A DNA stretch of 12,213 bases from Wenzhouxiangella sp. (GTDB lineage: Bacteria > Pseudomonadota > Gammaproteobacteria > Xanthomonadales > Wenzhouxiangellaceae). Within the stretch, counting starts at the first letter, position 1; each line of letters opens with the position of its first letter. Location: contig SKQI01000008.1 in the NCBI GenBank assembly GCA_007119095.1, forward strand, positions 1-12,213. The letters run 5' to 3'. Positions 1-8,157 of this stretch are shown piece after piece. The notes under the pieces were generated by a model, which had not been told where the DNA came from, ran no database searches, and worked only from the letters and a program-made list of their open reading frames with translations. Position numbers and translations under genes: made by a program.

Positions 1-1773
1 CATGCGGCCGACCGGGATGCCGGTCCAGTCTGCCACGACACTGGCGATCGACTGCTCATCCACCGCCGGGTGCAGCAGCGGGTGATCACCCTGAACCTCC
101 GCCAGCTGGTCATGAAGCTTTTCCAGTTCGGCCAGCAGTGCATCACGATCAACATCGGCTTCAGGTTCCCCCGTTTCGGCGACCTCTTCTCCCTGCGCCT
201 CAGCGACGGCCTCTGCCGCTTCCTTGGCTGATTCCTTTTCCGGATGCAATTGTTGACGAATTTCAAGGATCTGCCGAACCAGGTCTTTCTCCTGCTCCCA
301 GCGAGTTTCGAGGTGCTTGCATCTCTCCCGCTCTTCGGCAAGGGCAGCTTCAACCCGTTCGGTTCTGTCTCCGATCGGAATCCCGATATCCTGCTCGCGT
401 CCGATGATCTGCAGTTCCAGCTCCAATGCCTGAATGTTTCGACGACAATCTTCGAGCTCTGCAGGCACCGCGTGCAGTGCCGTGGCGACCCTTGCGCTGG
501 CTGTATCCAACAGGCTGATGGACTTGTCCGGTAACTGACGGTCGGGAATATAGCGACTGGAGAGTTTGACCGAGGCTTCAAGTGCCTCGTCAAGAATCAG
601 GACCTTGTGATGCTTCTCCATGGCTGGGGAAATGGCTCGCATCATGCGAATGGCATTGGGCACCGACGGCTCGCCGATTTTGACAACCTGGAAACGCCGG
701 GTCAGCGCCGGGTCCTTCTCGATATGCTTCTTGTACTCTGCCCAGGTGGTCGCAGCAATGGTGCGCAGCTCACCCCGCGCCAACGCCGGCTTGAGCAAGT
801 TGGCTGCATCCCCTGTACCGGCCGCACCGCCGGCCCCAATCAGGGTGTGGGCCTCATCAATAAACAAAATGATCGGCTTGGGAGAAGACTGGACCTCTTC
901 AATGACGTTCTTCAGCCTGTTCTCGAATTCGCCCTTCATGCTGGCACCCGCCTGCAGCAGCCCTACGTCCAGCGTGCGAACGGTCACATTGAGCAAGCTC
1001 GGAGGGACCTCGCCCCGGGCGATTCGCAAAGCAAATCCCTCCACGGCTGCTGTCTTGCCGACACCAGCTTCACCGGTGAGGATCGGGTTGTTCTGCTTGC
1101 GGCGCATGAGGATATCCACAATCTGGCGAATTTCCTCGTCCCTGCCGACGATTTCGTCGATGCCGCCCTTGCGCGCTTTCTCGGTCAGATCAATGGAAAA
1201 CTGGTTCAGTGCTTCCTGCTGACCATCACCACGCTTGCGCATGGCATCGGAAGCCTCGCCCGGCTCGCCCTGCGGGCCAAGTCCATGATCGGCTTCTTCG
1301 GGAGAACCTGAAGTGATGCTGTCAAAATCATCACTGAGCTGCTCTGGTTTGATCTTGCGGAACTCATCAGAAACGCCCAGCAGGGCGTTGTTCAGCCCTT
1401 TGGTTCGGAGAATTCCCAACACCAAGTGGCCGGAACGCACTTTCTGTGCGTTGTACAACAAGGATGCCCACACCCAGGCTCTCTCGACAGCTTCTTCCAG
1501 ATGGGCTGACAGGTCAGAGATGGATGAAGCACCGCGCGGCAGACGATCCAGCGCTTCAGTCATATCCTTGGCCAGTCGCGACGGGTCAAGTTCAAAGTGA
1601 CGAATGATCAACTGCAGATCAGAATGCTCAAGCTGAAGAATTTGCTGGAACCAGTGCACAAGTTCAACATAAGGGTTGCCCCGCATCTTGCAGAACACGG
1701 TGGCACTCTCGACCGCCTTGTAGCAGGTCTTGTTAAGCTTATTGAACAGCGCGACTCGGGATATCTCTGCCAT
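1..1773 (-). CDS. clpV: ClpV/TssH, T6SS sheath-recycling AAA+ ATPase (C-terminus beyond left edge)
   Basis: Hexameric cytoplasmic ATPase that unfolds contracted TssB/TssC sheath so the subunits can be reused. I translated the frame by hand: 591 codons from ATG at 1773, open to base 1. Residues 1-150 form the Clp N-terminal domain that docks on the sheath. The first AAA+ domain has Walker A GEAGVGKT at 234-241, Walker B ILFIDEAHT at 302-310 (D306, E307), and an ALTRRF arginine-finger stretch further on. A charged coiled-coil middle domain follows, with an Ala/Glu/Asp-rich linker at about 513-543. The fragment ends in SVVADWTGIPVGRM, which leads into the second AAA+ domain. ClpV proteins are usually 850-900 residues, so about 280-300 are missing, including the second Walker motifs. 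Its start lies 35 bp inside the end of tssG, suggesting translational coupling. The middle domain plus the tssG-hcp neighbourhood identify ClpV rather than housekeeping ClpB. Confidence 0.96.
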   Translation of the reverse strand, partial: MAEISRVALFNKLNKTCYKAVESATVFCKMRGNPYVELVHWFQQILQLEHSDLQLIIRHFELDPSRLAKDMTEALDRLPRGASSISDLSAHLEEAVERAWVWASLLYNAQKVRSGHLVLGILRTKGLNNALLGVSDEFRKIKPEQLSDDFDSITSGSPEEADHGLGPQGEPGEASDAMRKRGDGQQEALNQFSIDLTEKARKGGIDEIVGRDEEIRQIVDILMRRKQNNPILTGEAGVGKTAAVEGFALRIARGEVPPSLLNVTVRTLDVGLLQAGASMKGEFENRLKNVIEEVQSSPKPIILFIDEAHTLIGAGGAAGTGDAANLLKPALARGELRTIAATTWAEYKKHIEKDPALTRRFQVVKIGEPSVPNAIRMMRAISPAMEKHHKVLILDEALEASVKLSSRYIPDRQLPDKSISLLDTASARVATALHAVPAELEDCRRNIQALELELQIIGREQDIGIPIGDRTERVEAALAEERERCKHLETRWEQEKDLVRQILEIRQQLHPEKESAKEAAEAVAEAQGEEVAETGEPEADVDRDALLAELEKLHDQLAEVQGDHPLLHPAVDEQSIASVVADWTGIPVGRM

Positions 1774-2812
1774 GGGTACTCTCGCTCAAGCTGGATTCAA
1801 AGGATGGGCTATGGAAGAAGTCGATGAACTCATCGCCTTCGCGTTGGCCATGCAACCAGGTCGAATAGCCCAGTTCACCGTAGTGGCCTAGCTGGGTTAC
1901 AGGTTTTTCGGATTCGGGGATGTACATTCGGTATTCCCAACCGAACTCCAGGCCGACGTAGTTGTGAACAATGGCATTCAGTCGGCTAGCCGAAGGACGA
2001 TTCGGAAGCATGCTCTCGAACTGCTCTCGGCTCAAGGGGCCAAAGACCAGCGCGAATCGGTATTGACGCTCGAAAGAGCGTTCCCCAATAACGGTGTTCT
2101 GGCCGAGCAAGCCGGTCAGACGGGAACGCCCCAGATATAGCCGGCTCTCTTCCGGTAATTCAAGCCATTCCGGCTGATACTCTTCAAGAGCAACGGGCAT
2201 GCTGAAATACTGAGAAACCAGGCCAAGCAGGCCCTCGGCATTGCGGGTCTGCCGCGCCATGTGACCGGCATGAAACCGCTTGGCGGCATCCGGCATGGCG
2301 TCTCGGTCGGCCAGCCCGGGAGTACCGAAACCTGCCAGGGCTCCAACGTACTTGTCGAAGCGATTATGGCGCGGACGATCTTCGCAGACAGCAGGCTCTG
2401 CATCGGCCCAGATACGATAGAACAGCGACAGCAGGCGATGATGGAAAACATCGCAGAAACGCGCCAACGTCGGGTCTCGAAACGAGAGCTGACGCTCCAT
2501 CGCGAATTCAGTCAGATGGACGGGCAATGGACCATTCGGACCAAACAGACCGTGAAAATTCTGAAACAGGCGTGCCGGACGATGCGAATTGGCACGGCTG
2601 ACGCCACTAAGCGTTGACGGTGCGAACTGAAGATAAGGCTGCTGACCCAGCCGAATCGGGTCATGCCGCGGTCGCCTTGACCTGCCGAAACCTGGCGAAT
2701 CGGGGCAGGCAGCCTCAACCAGTCGCAAGGCCTGGTAAAAGCCAAAAGACGGAGGATCCTGCTCCAGACGCAGGATCAAATCGTCAATCTGCGTCCGGTT
2801 GTCAGTGGCCAT
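1739..2812 (-). CDS. tssG: TssG, T6SS baseplate wedge protein
   Basis: Cytoplasmic baseplate component that forms the wedge with TssF and TssE around the VgrG hub. It has 357 residues, normal for the TssG (VasB/ImpH) family. Family hallmarks are SFGFYQALRLVE (22-33), the RSRRPRHDPIRLGQ stretch (44-57) followed by YLQFAP, LFGPNGPLPVHLTEFA (89-104), and FHHRLLSLFYRIW (123-135). The ATG at 2812 is preceded by a GAGG sequence about 12 nt upstream. The start overlaps the last 37 bp of tssF, and the stop lies 35 bp inside clpV. Such overlaps are typical of coupled translation of baseplate subunits. No missing segment or frameshift is seen. Confidence 0.96.
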   Translation of the reverse strand: MATDNRTQIDDLILRLEQDPPSFGFYQALRLVEAACPDSPGFGRSRRPRHDPIRLGQQPYLQFAPSTLSGVSRANSHRPARLFQNFHGLFGPNGPLPVHLTEFAMERQLSFRDPTLARFCDVFHHRLLSLFYRIWADAEPAVCEDRPRHNRFDKYVGALAGFGTPGLADRDAMPDAAKRFHAGHMARQTRNAEGLLGLVSQYFSMPVALEEYQPEWLELPEESRLYLGRSRLTGLLGQNTVIGERSFERQYRFALVFGPLSREQFESMLPNRPSASRLNAIVHNYVGLEFGWEYRMYIPESEKPVTQLGHYGELGYSTWLHGQREGDEFIDFFHSPSFESSLSESTHGRDIPSRAVQ

Positions 2813-4650
2813 CTTACGATTTCGCCTCGATCGGTGGAAAGAACTCGAGTCTCAGTAAATGAGTTGATGCTGGCATAGCGGGCCAGGAATTCGCTCAGGA
2901 TCCGGCCCAGCAGGAATATGCCCAGGCCCTCGAAACAGGTCTCATCCAGAGTCAGGTCTATACTCAACCCGCGTCCAGCGGTAATCGGACCGCCCAGAGG
3001 CAGCCTCCTAACGACAGGCTTTACCGTGATCCCGGCCAAACCTTCAACCTGCCGTTTAAGTGATGCATCGGACAGATCGGCATACAGCTCCAGGACTTCG
3101 CGTAGTGAGGCTGCACCGTTGCCCTCGTCCTGGCCCAGCAGAGACAGATAGTTGAGATTCAGGTGGCTGAGCAAACGCCACGACGAATCGCCAGAAGGCA
3201 AACGCGGCCTGGGGCTGGTCGGACCGGCCACACAACGCACGTTGGCAACCGGCGCACTGTCCAGAAGAGAAAAATCATTCTTGCCGCTGACGGGCATGTG
3301 CAGTGGCAAATCGCGATTGGTGCACAGCGCTCGAACTGCGACCTGCTTGATCTTGTCCGAAAACGGTGCATTCAAGCCATCGACGATGCTGATAAAGAGC
3401 TCGCTTCCTACATAGCTTGAACGCGGGCCGTTGCGCTGCTGACGGCTGGACAGCTTGCGTGGCTCTCGGCGTTGCGTGAAAAACGCGGTCCTTGAGCGGT
3501 CAGAGGCTCTGTCGTGTGACCAGAAAAAAGGTTTGAACTCACGCGCTTCGGTAACACCGGCGCTAAAGCCCTTGACCTCCATGACACTGTGAACTTCGAA
3601 ATCCATCGGTCGCGTTCGATCGGGAATCACATGCAGCTCGGTGTTTTGCTGATTGACATGGATTCGATCGCAGTGACGCGGGAACAGATTGATTGCCGGC
3701 GCACAGAAAAGCAGAAAGTTCTCTATGTCGATGGCGTTGTCCAGCACATCGGCCGGGCGGTCGAAGAAAAGTACGACCTCGAACTCCTCGGCCTCCGACC
3801 CCCTGAGCGCTGCGGCCAAGCCCTTCAAGCGGGCGAAACGGAATCGCTCCGGAAATGCGAAATACTCCTGAATGAGCCGATATCCCTGAAAGGATCGAAA
3901 GCCAAAAGGCAACATGGCTTCATTTTGCGCAAACCCCGGCATTTCCACATTTTCGGCCGGCTGGCGCACGGCCTTGAACTCACCCTGGTGGCGAGAACGG
4001 GCCTGGAATCCAAGACAGCCGGCGTGCAACTGTTCCATCAACCTGGAGACGATCTCGCCGCTGCCCTTGAGATAGAACTCCACTTCATCCAGCTGCAGGT
4101 CACCGACCTTTAGACCAGCGGTGATCGAAAACCTCAGTCGCAGGCCGGAGCGCGTTCCTTCGGGAACGTCGACACCCAGCGCGGCCACGTCTCCGCGCGT
4201 TGGCAAAAACTGTACCTGACTGACCTCAAGCGGCCAAAGGGTAGTTTTTTGGCGCGTTCTGAATTCACAGGCGGTCTGTTCACCGCGACCAATTTCACTG
4301 CGCAGCGCCGTATCGGCGTCGATAACGAAGCCTTCGCTCAAAGACCCTTCCATCAAGTCGGGCACCAGCTGCACCACGCACATGGACGGTGTTGGCGCCA
4401 GAAAATGCGGGTAGACAACCTCGAACAGGTGCTGCGTGAATCTCTCGTATTCGCGATCAATCTTGAGCTGCAGACGAGCAGTCAGAAAAGCAAAGCCTTC
4501 GAGCAATCGCTCTACGTAGGGGTCAGCACACTCGAACTCTTCAAGGCCAAGTCGACCAGCGATTTTAGGGTATTCGTTGGCAAACTCCCCGCCCAGCTCC
4601 CGCAGGTGCTGCAATTCAGTGTTGTAATACTTGAGCAGGGCAGGATCCAT
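2776..4650 (-). CDS. tssF: TssF, T6SS baseplate wedge protein
   Basis: Large baseplate subunit that pairs with TssG and TssE to build the wedge on which the sheath polymerises. It has 624 residues, close to the usual TssF (VasA/ImpG) length of about 590-630. The N-terminus is classical: MDPALLKYYNTELQHLRELG, then FANEYPKIAGRLG, DPYVERLLEGFAFLTARLQ and FTQHLFEVVYPHFLAPTPSM within the first 90 residues. The C-terminus carries the family ending GRGLSIDLTLDETCFEGLG, the ARYASINSFTET stretch, and RWPLTTGRR. The ATG at 4650 begins 5 bp after the tssE stop. The end overlaps tssG by 37 bp. A Ser/Arg-rich stretch around FFTQRREPRKLSSRQQRNG, in the second half, looks like a surface loop. Confidence 0.97.
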   Translation of the reverse strand: MDPALLKYYNTELQHLRELGGEFANEYPKIAGRLGLEEFECADPYVERLLEGFAFLTARLQLKIDREYERFTQHLFEVVYPHFLAPTPSMCVVQLVPDLMEGSLSEGFVIDADTALRSEIGRGEQTACEFRTRQKTTLWPLEVSQVQFLPTRGDVAALGVDVPEGTRSGLRLRFSITAGLKVGDLQLDEVEFYLKGSGEIVSRLMEQLHAGCLGFQARSRHQGEFKAVRQPAENVEMPGFAQNEAMLPFGFRSFQGYRLIQEYFAFPERFRFARLKGLAAALRGSEAEEFEVVLFFDRPADVLDNAIDIENFLLFCAPAINLFPRHCDRIHVNQQNTELHVIPDRTRPMDFEVHSVMEVKGFSAGVTEAREFKPFFWSHDRASDRSRTAFFTQRREPRKLSSRQQRNGPRSSYVGSELFISIVDGLNAPFSDKIKQVAVRALCTNRDLPLHMPVSGKNDFSLLDSAPVANVRCVAGPTSPRPRLPSGDSSWRLLSHLNLNYLSLLGQDEGNGAASLREVLELYADLSDASLKRQVEGLAGITVKPVVRRLPLGGPITAGRGLSIDLTLDETCFEGLGIFLLGRILSEFLARYASINSFTETRVLSTDRGEIVRWPLTTGRRLTI

Positions 4651-4655
4651 GGCGA

Positions 4656-5171
4656 TTAGCTGGCGCTTCCCCCCGCCGAATCAATGACCGTGATATCCCC
4701 CGTTTCAATATCCAGCTCTGTTTTTAAAAACAGTTCTGTCGGCATGGGTTGTGCCCATAACTGACCGACGATTTCGAACACAATGGCATTCCGGTTGTAG
4801 TGATCCGGCGATACATCGACGCGAATACGCACCGAGTTTGACAGGATGCGAGGCTCGAAAGTGAGAATCGCATTCTTGACCATCCGCTCTATCTGATCTT
4901 CGGACATACCCGATACAGCCGAGCCGGAAAGGTCGGGCAGGCCAAAATTCAATACCGAACGCTGCACCTCCGGATAATCAGACAGATCCTGCAGTGACTC
5001 CATGTAACCGCAGTTCAGAAGCCAAGCCAGATCTCTCCGCACCAGGCGGCGCAGGCGCGACATGCTGATAACCCGACGATTTCGGCTTTCGTTTTTTTCC
5101 CCGGGTGCTTCATCCGTCAGCCGGTCGAGCAAGGAAGGTTGCAGACGTTCGGTGTAGGTCAGTTCAGCCAT
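4656..5171 (-). CDS. tssE: TssE, gp25-like T6SS baseplate protein
   Basis: Baseplate wedge protein of the phage T4 gp25 fold, thought to nucleate sheath assembly. It has 171 residues, in the usual range. An N-terminal family segment PSLLDRLTDE (12-21) is followed by the gp25-like domain: SRLRRLVRRDLAWLLNC (38-54), DYPEVQRSVLNFGLPDLSG (65-83), and the conserved EPRI at 106-109 inside ILTFEPRI. The acidic C-terminus is ordinary. The start at 5171 follows the tagJ stop by a single base, and the stop lies 5 bp before tssF, so the gene is surely co-transcribed. The Shine-Dalgarno (AGAGAG) is weak, consistent with reliance on coupling from tagJ. Confidence 0.96.
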   Translation of the reverse strand: MAELTYTERLQPSLLDRLTDEAPGEKNESRNRRVISMSRLRRLVRRDLAWLLNCGYMESLQDLSDYPEVQRSVLNFGLPDLSGSAVSGMSEDQIERMVKNAILTFEPRILSNSVRIRVDVSPDHYNRNAIVFEIVGQLWAQPMPTELFLKTELDIETGDITVIDSAGGSAS

Positions 5172-5172
5172 T

Positions 5173-6015
5173 TCAACTCTCTGGATTTGGAGTGGACTGA
5201 TCTTCGGACTCGCCGCCAGTGTCGCTCGTGTTCAAAGAAATTTTTTCTATGCTGAGCAGTGGGTAGTCCTTCTGATCAGTCACCAGCAGTCGCTGTCCTG
5301 AGCCACAGACCAGTTCGTTGCTCACTTCATTCCATTCGGTCAGACGCGACAGCTTCAGCCTGCTGTCATCGCTGCCTTCGGTGCCAGGGTAGCGTGTCGG
5401 AATAAAGCCGACGGCTTCGCCGCCGTTGGCCCAGCGAAATTCCGCTGGGGTCCAAACCAAATCCCGCAAATCAGACGGTGGCTCGATCGTTACGCTGGCG
5501 ACGGCATGGAAGGGAACCCAGTAATAGTGCCCGTTGAGAAACACCTCCAGAACGGGACCCAGACGGCCATCAGCATCGGCCAGCCATTCGAAGGGCTCGC
5601 CGTTGACCTGTCCGGCCGTGGTCGGGGCCGCTTCAAATGCCGCGTCGCGCAGTCGTTGCGCCTCTTCGGCGCGGCCCTCAGCCAGCGCACCAAGCGCTGC
5701 GGCCAGCTGGGCAAGCCAGTCACTTGGCTTGCCAAACATTAGTGGACTACGTTTGCCCTCGAATACCGCAGTGCGGATGTGTTCACATTGGATAACGGTA
5801 TCGTAGACTTCGAACATGGGAATCGTGCCCGCATCCATGTCCTTGAGGATATAGAGCTGGCGCCGGGCTCTTTCCCACTCGCCCAGCACACTGAACAATT
5901 GGAAAAGAAAAACACGCGGCGCAACCGCAGCGCTGTCGGCGCGTATTCGAGCTGTGACTTCCTTCAGGCAGCCATCGAGATCGCCTGACTTAAGAAGCGC
6001 TTCGGCTTGTTCCAT
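5173..6015 (-). CDS. tagJ: TagJ/ImpE-family T6SS accessory protein
   Basis: Cytoplasmic accessory protein present in only some T6SS classes. In P. aeruginosa H1 the homologue (HsiE1) is reported to bind the small sheath protein TssB and ClpV. It has 280 residues. Residues 1-130 are helical and TPR-like (QAEALLKSGDLDGCLKEVTA, then FSVLGEWERARRQL). The family-defining C-terminal half holds FEWLADADGRLGPVLEVFLN (142-161), YYWVPF (164-169), RDLVWTPAEF (184-193), and the GFIPTRYPGTE stretch (203-213) followed by LKLSRLTEW. The last 30 residues are Ser/Glu/Asp/Pro-rich and probably disordered. The ATG at 6015 has an excellent GGAGG at 6023-6027 with 7-nt spacing. The gene follows the hairpin after hcp and precedes tssE by one base. 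Its presence assigns the cluster to the TagJ-containing, H1-like group. Confidence 0.93.
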   Translation of the reverse strand: MEQAEALLKSGDLDGCLKEVTARIRADSAAVAPRVFLFQLFSVLGEWERARRQLYILKDMDAGTIPMFEVYDTVIQCEHIRTAVFEGKRSPLMFGKPSDWLAQLAAALGALAEGRAEEAQRLRDAAFEAAPTTAGQVNGEPFEWLADADGRLGPVLEVFLNGHYYWVPFHAVASVTIEPPSDLRDLVWTPAEFRWANGGEAVGFIPTRYPGTEGSDDSRLKLSRLTEWNEVSNELVCGSGQRLLVTDQKDYPLLSIEKISLNTSDTGGESEDQSTPNPES

Positions 6016-6022
6016 TCAAACA

Positions 6023-6027
6023 CCTCC
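6023..6027 (-). promoter_or_regulatory. Ribosome binding site of tagJ
   Basis: Perfect GGAGG on the minus strand, 7 nt before the tagJ ATG. It lies about 8 nt past the end of the hairpin that follows hcp, so tagJ has its own strong initiation site rather than depending on coupling to hcp. Confidence 0.75.
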
Positions 6028-6035
6028 AGACCAAA

Positions 6036-6057
6036 GGGGGCGGAACAATCCGCCCCC
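6036..6057 (-). terminator. GC-rich hairpin after hcp (attenuator or 3'-end stabiliser)
   Basis: A perfect 9-bp inverted repeat, GGGGGCGGA and TCCGCCCCC, with a 4-nt loop. It lies 30 bp past the hcp stop. On the minus strand it is followed by only TTT and then GG, so it is not a full intrinsic terminator. It most likely attenuates read-through or protects the hcp mRNA 3' end, so that the tube protein is made in excess of tagJ and the baseplate proteins. The structure is seen directly. The role is inferred. Confidence 0.6.
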
Positions 6058-6087
6058 GGCCCCTGATCGTTGCAGCCAGAGAACCAA

Positions 6088-6573
6088 TCAGGCCTCTTCG
6101 TTGGCGCGAATATCCCAACCGGTTTCAACCGTCGCACCCGCACTACCATCGGACTCTTGAGGTGTGTACTCAAGTTTGAACTTGGCGAAATTCAGGCTGA
6201 TGGTCTCGGTTACGTCCTCATCGCCGCTGGAAGACCCGGTTTGCAGATCCGAGATCAAAACTTCCTCCATCGTGATCTTCAAGTACTCAACCGGAGAATC
6301 ACCACCAGCCTTGCGAATGGTCAGAATCGCTTCATCTTCGTGCTTGCCGTTGCAGCAAAGTTTCCACAGGTTAGGCGTCGCCTGATCAACATACTTGTTG
6401 ATGGTAATGTCCTGAACCGAAACCTTGCCAGCGCCGCCGCCACGACCGCGGTGCATGGTGCCAGACTGATGTGCTCCCCACGACCAGCCCAGCACTTCAA
6501 TCTCATCCTCATGCCCTGCGACTTTGGAGTCGCCATCGATACTACCGAATTTCAAAAAAGCGTCTACAGACAT
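6088..6573 (-). CDS. hcp: Hcp (TssD), T6SS inner-tube protein, H1-like
   Basis: Ring-forming protein whose stacked hexamers make the expelled inner tube and also chaperone small effectors. It has 161 residues, the normal length. Visible hallmarks are MSVDAFLKFGSIDGDS (1-16), WSWGAHQSGTMH (30-41), the GRGGGAGKVSVQD stretch (43-55), LTIRKAGG (84-91), VEYLKITMEEVLIS (95-108), LNFAKFKLEY (128-137), and a GWDIRANEEA ending. It closely resembles P. aeruginosa Hcp1 as I recall it. A Cys pair at 73-74 (KLCCNGKH) is a small oddity. An in-frame GTG 9 bp upstream (6582) lies directly against the GAGGAG ribosome site, so the ATG at 6573, with 8-nt spacing, is the real start. It lies 84 bp after tssC and 72 bp before tagJ, the widest gaps in the operon. 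Confidence 0.97.
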   Translation of the reverse strand: MSVDAFLKFGSIDGDSKVAGHEDEIEVLGWSWGAHQSGTMHRGRGGGAGKVSVQDITINKYVDQATPNLWKLCCNGKHEDEAILTIRKAGGDSPVEYLKITMEEVLISDLQTGSSSGDEDVTETISLNFAKFKLEYTPQESDGSAGATVETGWDIRANEEA

Positions 6574-6581
6574 AATGCTCA

Positions 6582-6587
6582 CTCCTC
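6582..6587 (-). promoter_or_regulatory. Ribosome binding site of hcp, decides the ATG start
   Basis: GAGGAG lies 8 nt upstream of the ATG at 6573. It overlaps the first base of the alternative in-frame GTG at 6582, which therefore has no usable spacing. A strong ribosome site suits a highly produced tube protein. Confidence 0.75.
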
Positions 6588-6600
6588 ACTTGGTGCTATT

Positions 6601-6617
6601 GCTCAACATGTTTGAGC
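6601..6617 (-). other. Small hairpin in the tssC-hcp gap
   Basis: GCTCAA and TTGAGC form a 6-bp stem around a 5-nt loop in the 84-bp gap upstream of hcp. There is no T-tract, so it is not a terminator. It could be an mRNA processing or stability element that separates hcp mRNA from the upstream operon. Promoter boxes here are poor: a TTGAAC followed by 17 nt and then AATAGC. Confidence 0.3.
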
Positions 6618-6657
6618 GTTCAATTCGGCGAGACCCTGCACCCCGCCACCGTAAAAG

Positions 6658-8154
6658 TTACTGACCCTTGGCCGACGGCAGCTTGGACACCAGCCGCAGC
6701 GATACCGACAGCCCTTCCAACTGGTAGTGCGGGCGCAGGAAAAACTGAGAGGTGTAGTAGCCTGGGTTGCCCTCGACCTCCTGCACCCTGACCTCAGCAG
6801 CCGCCAGCGGCTTGCGGGCCTTGGTGTCTTCGGAGCTGTGCGCCGGGTCACCATCAACGTATTGCATGATCCATTTCGACAACCAGCGCTCCATGTCGTC
6901 GCGCTCACGAAATGAACCGATCTTGTCTCGCACGATGCATTTCAGGTAATGGGCGAAACGGCAGCAGGCAAACAAATAAGGGAGTCGCGCTGACAAGTTG
7001 GCGTTGGCAGTCGCATCCGGGTCATCGTACTGAGCAGGCTGCTGCAGTGACTGGGCCCCGATAAACGCCGCAAAGTCGGTGTTCTTCCGATGGATCAATG
7101 GCATCAGACCAATCTTGGCCAGCTCCGCTTCACGGCGGTCGCTGATGGCAATTTCGGTCGGGCACTTCATATCCACCCCGCCGTCATCAGTGGGGAAAGT
7201 ATGAGTTGGCAGGCCTTCCACCGCACCACCTGACTCGACACCACGAATTCTTGTGCACCAACCATACTTCTTGAACGCGCCTGTGACGTTGGTAGCCATC
7301 GCATAGGCAGAATTGGCCCAGCAGTATTTGCCGGAATCCGCGCCTTCGGTATCTTCCTCGAAGTTGAATTCTTCGACGGGATCTGTCTTCGAGCCGTAGG
7401 GCAAGCGCGCCAGGAATCGCGGCATGGTCAGACCCAGATAGCGGGAATCTTCGGATTCGCGCAGGGACTTCCAGGCTGCGTACTCCGGAGTCGAGGTAAT
7501 CTTGGCCAGATCCCGAGGATTGGCCAGTTCATTCCAGGAATCCATTTGCAGCAGATTGGGTCCGGCAGCTGCCAGGAACGGCGCATGAGCGGCGGCCGCA
7601 ATCTGCGCCATGCCATTCAGGATGGCCACATCCTTGGCGTTGTGATCGAAGGTATAGTCACCGACCAGACAGCCAAACGGCGCGCCACCCAACTGGCCGT
7701 ATTCCTCTTCGTAGATTTTCTTGAACAACGGGCTCTGGTCCCACGAGGCGCCTGGGTAGCGCTTGAACATCTTGGCCAACTCATCCTTGCCGACGTTCAT
7801 GACCCGAATCTTGAGCATCTCATCGGTTTCGGTATTCATGACGTGGTAATGCAGACCTCGCCAAGAGCCCTCGAGCTGCTGAAATTCCTCATGGTGAATG
7901 ATCTCATTAACCTGCTCGGTCAGTCGACGATCAATCTCTGCAACCAGCGCATTGATGGTAGTGACCGCATCATCTGAAACCAGCGCCACGCCCTCCAGCA
8001 CATGCTCGGCCAGAATCTTGACTGCCGATTCGACTTCGCTTTTGGCACGCGCACTTTTGGGTCGAAACTCCTTTTGCAGCAGCGAGCTGAAGTCATCCTG
8101 CTCTGCAACCTGTTCAGCTTGCTGGCCCTGGGCCTGCTCTTTTTCCTGCGCCAT
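6658..8154 (-). CDS. tssC: TssC, large T6SS contractile sheath subunit
   Basis: Major sheath protein, which forms helical tubules with TssB that contract to fire the Hcp tube. It has 498 residues, the usual length. After a Gln/Glu-rich N-terminus of about 20 residues come FSSLLQKEFRPKS, the EFQQLEGSWRGLHYHV stretch at about 89-104, FKKIYEEEYGQLGGAPFG, DYTFDHNAKDVAILNGMAQI, and PRFLARLPYG. Further on are YCWANSAYAMAT, THTFPTDDGGVDMKCPTEI, RFAHYLKCIVRDKIGSF, and the C-terminal YYTSQFFLRPHYQLEGLSVS. All are standard for the family. The ATG at 8154 follows the tssB stop by 3 bp. A GAGGAGG ribosome site lies within the last codons of tssB. The stop lies 84 bp before hcp. Complete and ordinary. Confidence 0.98.
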   Translation of the reverse strand: MAQEKEQAQGQQAEQVAEQDDFSSLLQKEFRPKSARAKSEVESAVKILAEHVLEGVALVSDDAVTTINALVAEIDRRLTEQVNEIIHHEEFQQLEGSWRGLHYHVMNTETDEMLKIRVMNVGKDELAKMFKRYPGASWDQSPLFKKIYEEEYGQLGGAPFGCLVGDYTFDHNAKDVAILNGMAQIAAAAHAPFLAAAGPNLLQMDSWNELANPRDLAKITSTPEYAAWKSLRESEDSRYLGLTMPRFLARLPYGSKTDPVEEFNFEEDTEGADSGKYCWANSAYAMATNVTGAFKKYGWCTRIRGVESGGAVEGLPTHTFPTDDGGVDMKCPTEIAISDRREAELAKIGLMPLIHRKNTDFAAFIGAQSLQQPAQYDDPDATANANLSARLPYLFACCRFAHYLKCIVRDKIGSFRERDDMERWLSKWIMQYVDGDPAHSSEDTKARKPLAAAEVRVQEVEGNPGYYTSQFFLRPHYQLEGLSVSLRLVSKLPSAKGQ

Positions 8155-8157
8155 GGT

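Noticed and set aside
513..543. Frameshift or foreign insert in the ClpV middle domain (Ala/Glu/Asp-rich linker)
   Set aside because: The frame is continuous and the ClpV middle domain is known to vary in length; a low-complexity linker there is ordinary.
607..1311. Plus-strand ORF of 234 codons, and a 200-codon ORF in another frame at 620-1222
   Set aside because: Both lie fully antisense to the AAA+ region of clpV, whose motifs are unmistakable. They are shadows of its high-GC codon pattern.
3589..4113. Plus-strand ORF of 174 codons
   Set aside because: Antisense to conserved tssF, with no recognisable motif.
6070..6615. Plus-strand ORF of 181 codons spanning hcp
   Set aside because: Antisense shadow that covers the whole hcp gene and its flanking gaps.
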